Assembly (NCBI GenBank): GCA_905479025.1
Contig: CAJQKX010000646.1
Span: 1 to 5,302 of the forward strand
Source: an uncultured Paraglaciecola sp.
Lineage (GTDB): Bacteria > Pseudomonadota > Gammaproteobacteria > Enterobacterales > Alteromonadaceae
Direction: 5' to 3'
Length of the DNA stretch: 5,302 bases
The translations under genes and the position numbers were made by a program. Below the pieces are notes generated by a model that saw only the letters and a list, made by a program, of their open reading frames with translations, ran no database searches and had not been told where the DNA came from. Each line of letters opens with the position of its first letter. Positions within the stretch are counted from its first letter, which is position 1. This document shows positions 1 to 4,313 of this stretch, piece after piece.

Positions 1-1732
1 ATTTATCAATGTAGTTATCTTGAAACAACCAAGCAGAACCAGACAATTCAACTAACTTACCCTGACCAGTGTTTTCAGGCAGCACAATGGCACGCTGCCA
101 TAGCTGAGTAAGGGTTTCGAATGCATCCTCCCAGCCACTTTGAATATCTAAAGAGTGTATCCACGACTGGTTACTAAGCTGATGTTTATGAATAAATTCT
201 TGTGAGCTAGTATCAAGCTCATTAATTTGTTGTAATGCATTTAAAGCCGCCAGCTGAGCTTCAATGCTTTGTAAGTCACCTATTACCCTCATTTGGTTGT
301 GCTCAGCTTGTTTCAAGTTAAGTTGAGCACTCTTCTGTTTGGACAGACTTTGCTGTGCATTTTCAGAACTTTGTTGTGCCTGATATCCAAGCGTCAATAT
401 TTCTTTTTGGCAAGCTTCTATCTGCGAAGCTAACTCATCGGCCAAAATTTCACATAGCTCATCTTTCAGCTCGTTAATACGCTGCTTAGTTCGCATTTGC
501 ATAGACATCAAAGACTGAATTTTGCCATGACAACTTTGTGCTTGTTGTTTAACTTGATTAAAATATAGATCTTGCTTTTGCCATTGATGTTGTTGCTGGC
601 TAAATTGCTCTTCTGCTTCAAGCAAGTCACTTTTTGCTTGCTCTACCTGATCTTCAGATAATTGTTTTTCTGGTTCAGCCAATAAAATCTGCTCTGATAA
701 CACCTCAATTTTTTCAAAGTTGTGCTGATGATGGGCTTCATTATCAGTAACAGCGACTTGCAGGGCGTTGGATTCTTGTTCAATTTGCTGACGTCTTTGT
801 TTGGTATGGATCTGATTCTGTTCAATACGGGTTATATCGGTACTCACTTTAAACATTTGTTGCTGAATATCATTTAGCTGTTGTTTAGAATCTTGTTGCT
901 GTTGTTTAAATTCAACAATGTCTTTTTCTTCATTACGCTGTATGGCCACGTAAGCATCGATATCGGCATTTTTTTGGGCGATAGTTAATTCTAGCGTATC
1001 GATTTTTGCACTCTGCTGTAACCAGCGAATAGCGGCTAATTCAGCTTTGTAACGGCGCTCATTTTGCTTGAGCTCTTTGTATCGTTTAGCGGCAGTGGCT
1101 TGACGTTGTAGTTTTTCTAATTGCTGGCCTAATTCACCACGAACGTCTTCTAGGCGCTCTAAGTTTTCTTTAGTATGTTGAATACGGGTTTCAGTTTCTC
1201 GGCGCCGCTCTTTGTACTTAGAAACGCCTGCAGCTTCTTCAATAAAGACTCTTAGCTCTTGAGGCTTAGACTCAATCAAGCGGGAGATCATGCCTTGTTC
1301 GATTATCGCGTAACTACGGGGGCCTAAACCTGTGCCTAAAAATAAATCCGTCACGTCACGGCGGCGACACTTTGTGTTGTTTAGTAAATAACTCGATTGT
1401 GCTTCTTTAGTTACAATACGTTTAACCGACAACTCGTTGTAACCCGCATATTCACCTTGAATACGCCCTGATGTATTATCAAACACTAATTCAACACTGC
1501 ATTGTGATACAGGTTTACGAGAAGTGGAACCGTTAAAAATAACGTCTGTCATGGAAGCGCCGCGTAAATTTTTAGCAGAGCTTTCACCTAATACCCAACG
1601 TACAGCGTCAATCACATTGGATTTGCCACAGCCATTTGGCCCGACAACCGCAGTCATATCGTCTGGAAAAGGGATAGTGGTTGGGTCAACAAAAGACTTA
1701 AACCCAGCCAACTTTATTTTTTTTAAGCGCAT
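1..1732 (-). CDS. smc: Chromosome partition protein SMC (N-terminal 577 residues, cut by window edge)
   Basis: SMC is the ATPase of the bacterial condensin-like complex. It dimerises through a hinge, binds kleisin (ScpA) and ScpB, and compacts and segregates the nucleoid. The translation from ATG 1732 begins MRLKKIKLAGFKSF and has a Walker A motif GPNGCGKS at residues 31-38, an R-loop region (SSAKNLRGAS, 51-60) and a Q-loop (YAIIEQG, 141-147, Q146) followed by the family-typical EEAAGVSKYKERR (165-177). Residues from about 178 to 510 are Q/E/K-rich heptad-like coiled coil. From about residue 530 the hinge begins (LWQRAIVLPENTGQGKLVEL). The C-terminal arm, signature motif and Walker B lie off the left edge; family members are roughly 1,140-1,170 aa. 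I scanned the frame codon by codon over positions 1-1080 and found no stop; the rest translates as continuous SMC. The ATG is the natural start because the beta-strand 'KIKLAGFKSF' follows at once. No good Shine-Dalgarno sequence precedes it. The gene is divergent from cysZ, as in many gammaproteobacteria. Confidence 0.97.
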   Translation of the reverse strand, partial: MRLKKIKLAGFKSFVDPTTIPFPDDMTAVVGPNGCGKSNVIDAVRWVLGESSAKNLRGASMTDVIFNGSTSRKPVSQCSVELVFDNTSGRIQGEYAGYNELSVKRIVTKEAQSSYLLNNTKCRRRDVTDLFLGTGLGPRSYAIIEQGMISRLIESKPQELRVFIEEAAGVSKYKERRRETETRIQHTKENLERLEDVRGELGQQLEKLQRQATAAKRYKELKQNERRYKAELAAIRWLQQSAKIDTLELTIAQKNADIDAYVAIQRNEEKDIVEFKQQQQDSKQQLNDIQQQMFKVSTDITRIEQNQIHTKQRRQQIEQESNALQVAVTDNEAHHQHNFEKIEVLSEQILLAEPEKQLSEDQVEQAKSDLLEAEEQFSQQQHQWQKQDLYFNQVKQQAQSCHGKIQSLMSMQMRTKQRINELKDELCEILADELASQIEACQKEILTLGYQAQQSSENAQQSLSKQKSAQLNLKQAEHNQMRVIGDLQSIEAQLAALNALQQINELDTSSQEFIHKHQLSNQSWIHSLDIQSGWEDAFETLTQLWQRAIVLPENTGQGKLVELSGSAWLFQDNYIDK

Positions 1733-1785
1733 ATAAAAATGAAGTCGTTCCGAAAGTTGTAATTATTTTTTTACTTCTTAGGTTG

Positions 1786-1814
1786 AATGTACCAAAAGTC
1801 ATCAAGTGTAACAA
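1786..1814 (-). promoter_or_regulatory. Candidate sigma-70 promoter for smc
   Basis: Read on the minus strand, a -35 TTGTTA (1809-1814) is separated by 17 bp from a -10 TACATT (1786-1791). Each hexamer matches 4 of 6 consensus bases. It points at the smc start about 50 bp downstream. It is inferred from sequence alone, and other hexamers in this AT-rich spacer could serve. Confidence 0.4.
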
Positions 1815-1822
1815 ATGACGTT

Positions 1823-1850
1823 TTGCCACATCGCTATAGTTACGTATAGT
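1823..1850 (+). promoter_or_regulatory. Candidate sigma-70 promoter for cysZ
   Basis: A -35 TTGCCA (1823-1828) is followed, after 16 bp, by a -10 TATAGT (1845-1850). Each hexamer matches 5 of 6 consensus bases. It lies about 78 bp upstream of the cysZ ATG. The -10 overlaps a small dyad, CTATA (1834-1838) and TATAG (1845-1849), which might be an operator half-site pair or chance. cysZ in enterobacteria is in the CysB regulon, but CysB sites are too poorly conserved to call here. Confidence 0.5.
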
Positions 1851-1919
1851 GTAAAAATTACATTTAATAAAAAAAGGTGTTTTTCATTCATATAAAACAT
1901 CAAAAATAACTAACATCAC

Positions 1920-1924
1920 AGGTG
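1920..1924 (+). promoter_or_regulatory. Ribosome binding site of cysZ
   Basis: AGGTG ends four bases before ATG 1929. The spacing is short but the sequence complements the 16S rRNA tail, and it supports this ATG as the start. No in-frame start lies closer to a better site. Confidence 0.5.
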
Positions 1925-1928
1925 TCAT

Positions 1929-2651
1929 ATGGATTATTTTTTTCAAGGTTTTAGATTAATCACCACCAAAGGATTGAAACGCTTCGTATTTTTCCCGTTG
2001 GCCATTAATCTTATCTTGTTTTCAGCAGGTTTTTACTATTTGTTTGGTGAGATCAGCAGCAGTATTTTGTGGTTAACGGATCTCATTCCCGATTGGGAAT
2101 GGTTGAGTTGGTTAAAAGACGGTTTAAGTTACATCATTTGGCCGATCGCCGTGATCACTATTTTGTTAGTCTTTGCTTTAATATTTGGTACCTTAGCGAA
2201 CTGGATTGCCGCTCCTTTTAATGGGTTGTTAGCTGAAAAAGTAGAACAACACCTTACAGGCCAACGTATGGACAACTCCGGTTTAACTGATGTATTTAAA
2301 GACATACCACGCACATTATGGCGTGAACTGTCAAAGTTCACCTATTACATACCAAGAGCCATTGGCTTTTTGTTATTGTTTTTTATATTGCCTGTATTCG
2401 GACAAGTAATATGGTTTTTGTTCTCTGCTTGGATGATGGCCGTTCAGTATTGTGATTATGCCTTTGATAATCACAAAGTGTCGTTTAAAGATATGAAACG
2501 GGTATTACAAAACAACCGCTCTCAAAGTTTTAGTTTTGGGATCATTGTCAGTATATTTTCGCTGATCCCCATTGTTAATTTTTTAGTGATCCCAGTAGCA
2601 GTTTGCGGTGCAACCGCTTTATGGGTCGATGAGTTGAAAGAGCAGGTTTAA
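1929..2651 (+). CDS. cysZ: Sulfate transporter CysZ
   Basis: CysZ is an inner-membrane, high-affinity sulfate-specific permease that feeds the assimilatory pathway to cysteine. The 240-aa protein is close to the E. coli length (253 aa); most of the difference is a shorter N-terminus and C-terminal tail. Family blocks recognised from the E. coli protein are FQGFRLITTKGLKRFVFFPL (5-24), ANWIAAPFNGLLAE (90-103), LWRELSKFTYYIPRAI (130-145), WFLFSAWMMAVQYCDY (162-177), DNHKVSFKDM (180-189) and PVAVCGATALWVDE (222-235). Hydrophobic segments lie at about 20-40, 66-92, 142-172 and 203-231, in line with a helical protein having two long transmembrane helices and hemi-penetrating helical hairpins. The gene appears monocistronic: its own promoter is in the smc spacer and about 400 bp without a gene follow. 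No frameshift or missing conserved block is seen. Confidence 0.96.
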   Translation: MDYFFQGFRLITTKGLKRFVFFPLAINLILFSAGFYYLFGEISSSILWLTDLIPDWEWLSWLKDGLSYIIWPIAVITILLVFALIFGTLANWIAAPFNGLLAEKVEQHLTGQRMDNSGLTDVFKDIPRTLWRELSKFTYYIPRAIGFLLLFFILPVFGQVIWFLFSAWMMAVQYCDYAFDNHKVSFKDMKRVLQNNRSQSFSFGIIVSIFSLIPIVNFLVIPVAVCGATALWVDELKEQV

Positions 2652-2764
2652 AGTAACGTTATTTAGTTCTTAATAGTTGTACAATGAACATCTAAAATAT
2701 TACTGGGGTCATTAGTGTTAGTTTACCTCTAATCAAAGACAACATTCCGTATTTCATGACCGTT

Positions 2765-2777
2765 CAGGTATTACCTG
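2765..2777. repeat. Perfect 13-bp palindrome CAGGTA-T-TACCTG
   Basis: Six bases on each side of a central T are exact reverse complements, a shape typical of operator sites for dimeric regulators. It is about 280 bp upstream of the TTG start of the GGDEF gene, and 115 bp downstream of cysZ. No regulator is recognised. A role as operator is inference; in AT-rich DNA a 6+1+6 palindrome containing four G/C pairs is not common, but it can arise by chance. Confidence 0.45.
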
Positions 2778-2814
2778 TTTGCTTACTAGAATCAAAAAAC
2801 CAAGCAAAGAACAG
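2775..2814. repeat. Bulged inverted repeat (possible hairpin)
   Basis: TTTGCTT (2778-2784) is the exact reverse complement of AAGCAAA (2802-2808), with a 17-base loop. Alternatively CTGTT plus TGCTT (2775-2784) pair with AAGCA (2802-2806) and AACAG (2810-2814), leaving a three-base bulge. The left arm overlaps the end of the 13-bp palindrome. There is no following T-run, so it is not a typical terminator on either strand. Function unknown. Confidence 0.35.
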
Positions 2815-2984
2815 CATAAACAAAAATCATAAAAGCCATAGAAGCTTTAAAAAATGCCTGCTAGAACATCAGTAGAACGATGACTCTGCCATAAGTACGT
2901 TGCTCCCGTTGGAAAAAACATGTCATTGATGAACGGTATTTTCTGGTTTAAGTATTAATGTTTATAATTCTTTATCACAAAGCT

Positions 2985-3013
2985 TTCAGTCACTGGATAT
3001 TTTCACTTATAAT
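2985..3013 (+). promoter_or_regulatory. Candidate promoter of the GGDEF/glycosyltransferase unit
   Basis: A perfect -10 TATAAT (3008-3013) is preceded, at 17 bp, by a weak -35 TTCAGT (2985-2990, 3 of 6 matches). Transcription would start near 3020, leaving a leader of about 38 nt before the TTG at 3058 with its ribosome binding site. A second perfect TATAAT at 2963-2968 has no good -35 and could be an alternative. The poor -35 suggests a weak or activator-dependent promoter. Confidence 0.45.
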
Positions 3014-3046
3014 ATCGTCGTTTGTTTATTCATTTTTAATTGAAGC

Positions 3047-3051
3047 AGGTG
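3047..3051 (+). promoter_or_regulatory. Ribosome binding site that places the GGDEF gene start at TTG 3058
   Basis: AGGTG at 3047-3051 lies six bases before TTG 3058, whereas the in-frame starts of the main open frame (TTG 3165, ATG 3168) have no purine-rich site upstream. This is the main evidence that translation of the unit begins at 3058, in a different frame from most of the cyclase. Confidence 0.55.
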
Positions 3052-3057
3052 TTATCA

Positions 3058-3168
3058 TTGACTACTAAATCGTCACCCTTATTGTCTAGATTGACTTATT
3101 TTTGTTGGTTATTCTTTCCTTCATTACTTATCTTTAGTGCTTCATTTATTTTTTCAACACTGAATTGA
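3058..3168 (+). CDS. Small membrane segment ORF: first fragment of the GGDEF gene (or a 36-aa membrane peptide)
   Basis: A TTG-started ORF of 36 codons follows the AGGTG site. It encodes a basic/polar N-terminus (TTKSSPLLSR) and one hydrophobic stretch (about residues 12-33) rich in F, L, W and S, ending at TGA 3166-3168. The stop overlaps ATG 3168 of the next frame as TGATG, a classic coupling geometry. Two readings are possible: the detached first transmembrane helix of the cyclase, severed by a one-base change, or a true small protein coupled to it. Adding one T to the T6 run at 3149-3154 fuses it smoothly into the downstream protein, so I prefer the first reading. Confidence 0.45.
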   Translation: MTTKSSPLLSRLTYFCWLFFPSLLIFSASFIFSTLN

Positions 3169-4163
3169 TGGTAAACTTGTTAGTAAACCTTTGGTGGATG
3201 AGTTATGCCATCTCGGTCATTGCGGCGATGATTGCATGGCAATTTGGACGCAGCCGACTGGTATATGCTTGTTTACTACTTTTTACTGTCGTCGCCAACA
3301 AAGAATTAACATTATCACCAGAATTGCTGGAAGTGACATACAGCGGTACCTTATTTGGTTTTGTATTTTTGTTATATAGCAAAGATAAAGGATTTTCTGC
3401 CCATAACTTATGTTTCAGTTTAGTTGTTTTATTGGTGTTATTTGTATTGAGTTGGTTATCCATTCCATCATTACAGTTCGTCAGCCACACGTGGTTAACC
3501 TCTATAGACAGCCAATTATTCCGACTATTTCCTGATATACGTTCCTTCGTTACACCCTTTAATAGTTTACTGCTAATAGTTGGGTTAATGCTTGGCATGA
3601 TTAGGTTATGGTTAAAAATAGATAACACCCATAACGCATTGTATTTTGCTTTGGCATTAAGTGCATTTATGCATATCTATAGCAATGTCAATTTTGGCTT
3701 GAACACAATAGTGAGTTTTGCAGGCTTGTTTTGTTATTCAGTACTCAAAGATAGATTTACTATGGTCTTTAAGGATGAACTAACAGGTATTACCTCTAGG
3801 CGAACATTGATGCAGTATGTGCAAACCCTTGGGCGAAAATACACTGTGGTGATGTATGATATTGACCATTTCAAAAAGGTTAACGATACTTACAGCCATC
3901 ATGTAGGCGATGAAGTCTTAAAATTAGTAGCCAGTAAATTAGATAAAGTAACAGAAGGAGGAAAAAAACTTCGATTTCACGGTGAAAAATTTATTATAAT
4001 TCTTCACCGTAAAATATCTAAAGAGGTGATGCCTTTTGTGGAATTAGTGCGCAAAACCATCGCTGATTACAATATTACTGTTGGAGCCAACCCTCGCCCA
4101 CCTAAACCCCAAAACATTTACCAAATAAATTTCCAGCTAAAAAAGTATCTAAAGAAAAAGTAG
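3168..4163 (+). CDS. Main open frame of the GGDEF membrane protein (331 aa from ATG)
   Basis: This is the longest uninterrupted piece of the cyclase-like gene; a TTG one codon earlier (3165) is also possible. With residues numbered from that TTG, hydrophobic segments lie near 4-25, 31-45, 59-71, 82-102, 133-150, 157-174 and 179-195, so the N-terminal half is an integral membrane sensor or anchor. The GGDEF domain starts at KDELTGITSRRTL (203-215). It continues through YDIDHFKKVNDTYSHHVGDE (231-250), where D232 matches the metal-binding aspartate and a serine replaces the usual glycine of YGH, to RFHGEKF (270-276). The frame then enters a proline- and lysine-rich stretch (about 309-332) and stops at TAG 4161, before the conserved C-terminal strand and helix of the domain. 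If made as it stands, the product would be a truncated, probably inactive cyclase. The membrane half matches no named sensor domain I recognise. Confidence 0.6.
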   Translation: MVNLLVNLWWMSYAISVIAAMIAWQFGRSRLVYACLLLFTVVANKELTLSPELLEVTYSGTLFGFVFLLYSKDKGFSAHNLCFSLVVLLVLFVLSWLSIPSLQFVSHTWLTSIDSQLFRLFPDIRSFVTPFNSLLLIVGLMLGMIRLWLKIDNTHNALYFALALSAFMHIYSNVNFGLNTIVSFAGLFCYSVLKDRFTMVFKDELTGITSRRTLMQYVQTLGRKYTVVMYDIDHFKKVNDTYSHHVGDEVLKLVASKLDKVTEGGKKLRFHGEKFIIILHRKISKEVMPFVELVRKTIADYNITVGANPRPPKPQNIYQINFQLKKYLKKK

Positions 4164-4303
4164 TTACAGTCACCACCAGCTTGGGTGTTGCACAGCGAAC
4201 AAAAGAACATTCTGATTTTGAAATCATAATGAAACAAGCTGACATTGCCCTGTATGCCGCAAAAAAAGCGGGAAGAAATTGTGTAAAGGTTGCCAAACAA
4301 TGA
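4106..4303 (+). other. C-terminal GGDEF-domain fragment in the -1 frame
   Basis: This frame is open from just after a TAA at 4103-4105 to TGA 4301-4303. It first encodes a P/K-rich stretch (TPKHLPNKFPAKKVSKEK), then the typical end of a GGDEF domain: VVTVTTSLGVAQR, a short variable part, and MKQADIALYAAKKAGRNCV. There is no plausible start codon and ribosome site for it, so it can only be made by frameshifting from the frame that ends at 4163, or it is a relic. The match to the end of the GGDEF fold is clear. Confidence 0.65.
4139..4145 (+). promoter_or_regulatory. In-frame slippery heptamer A AAA AAG (possible -1 frameshift site)
   Basis: In the frame of the main open reading frame the codons are CTA AAA AAG, giving X_XXY_YYZ with A AAA AAG, the same heptamer used by E. 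coli dnaX. A -1 slip here resumes at GTA 4145 and reads straight into the conserved GGDEF C-terminus. A second AAA AAG (4155-4160) directly precedes the zero-frame TAG. Downstream, CACCACC (4171-4177) can pair with GGTGTTG (4184-4190) around a six-base loop, with one C-T mismatch. No Shine-Dalgarno-like stimulator is visible upstream. Function is inferred, not shown. Confidence 0.35.
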
Positions 4304-4313
4304 GTTTTAGCTT

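Larger units (their letters stand above)
2652..2984 (+). other. Intergenic stretch without a recognisable gene
   Basis: About 330 bp lie between the cysZ stop and the promoter of the GGDEF gene. All frames are broken by stops. The longest plausible plus-strand reading is a 39-codon ORF from ATG 2756 to a TAG, which has no Shine-Dalgarno sequence and no family resemblance. The minus strand shows only short fragments. No convincing rho-independent terminator for cysZ was found: the hairpins present are short and lack a following T-run. The stretch does contain a perfect palindrome (2765-2777) and an adjacent inverted repeat (2775-2814), listed separately. It may be regulatory DNA or the relic of a lost gene or element; I cannot tell which. 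Confidence 0.5.
3058..4303 (+). pseudogene. Membrane-bound GGDEF (diguanylate cyclase-like) gene with two -1 frame breaks
   Basis: Diguanylate cyclases make c-di-GMP from two GTP. The gene has to be read in three frames. The first is 3058 to about 3150, one transmembrane segment (LTYFCWLFFPSLLIFSASF). The second is about 3150 to somewhere in 4106-4160, further membrane segments and the GGDEF core. The third runs to TGA 4303 and is the domain's C-terminal end (VTVTTSLGVAQ, then ADIALYAAKKAGRNCV). Both junctions need a -1 shift or one missing base; the repaired protein would be about 415 aa. Candidate sites are a T6 run (3149-3154), a C4A4 run (4107-4114) and A AAA AAG (4139-4145). The signature is HGEKF, with histidine for the first glycine and lysine for the usual fourth-position glutamate, and no RxxD inhibitory site is seen, so cyclase activity is doubtful. 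I favour a decaying gene because neighbours are intact and the active site is eroded, but programmed frameshifting or sequence error at runs cannot be excluded. It lies 10 bp before the glycosyltransferase gene. Confidence 0.7.

Noticed and set aside
1524..1736. Plus-strand 70-codon ORF antisense to the start of smc
   Set aside because: It lies entirely within, and opposite to, the conserved SMC ATPase region. It is a shadow of that coding sequence.
2652..2700. Rho-independent terminator directly after cysZ
   Set aside because: No GC-rich hairpin followed by a T-run is present; the only symmetry is the short AACGTT at 2655-2660.
2756..2875. 39-codon ORF starting at ATG 2756 between cysZ and the GGDEF gene
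   Set aside because: It has no ribosome binding site, a composition like random AT-rich translation (rich in K, N and S) and no recognisable family, so it is not called as a gene.
2759..2937. ACCGTTCA (2759-2766) and TGAACGGT (2930-2937) as terminal inverted repeats of a small mobile element
   Set aside because: Only eight bases match, with no extension on either side, no target-site duplication found and no transposase remnant. It is too weak to call an element.
3149..3156. T6 run as a programmed -1 slippery site
   Set aside because: In the frame of the TTG 3058 ORF the codons are ATT TTT TCA, which do not form an X_XXY_YYZ heptamer. A simple indel in the T run explains the break better.
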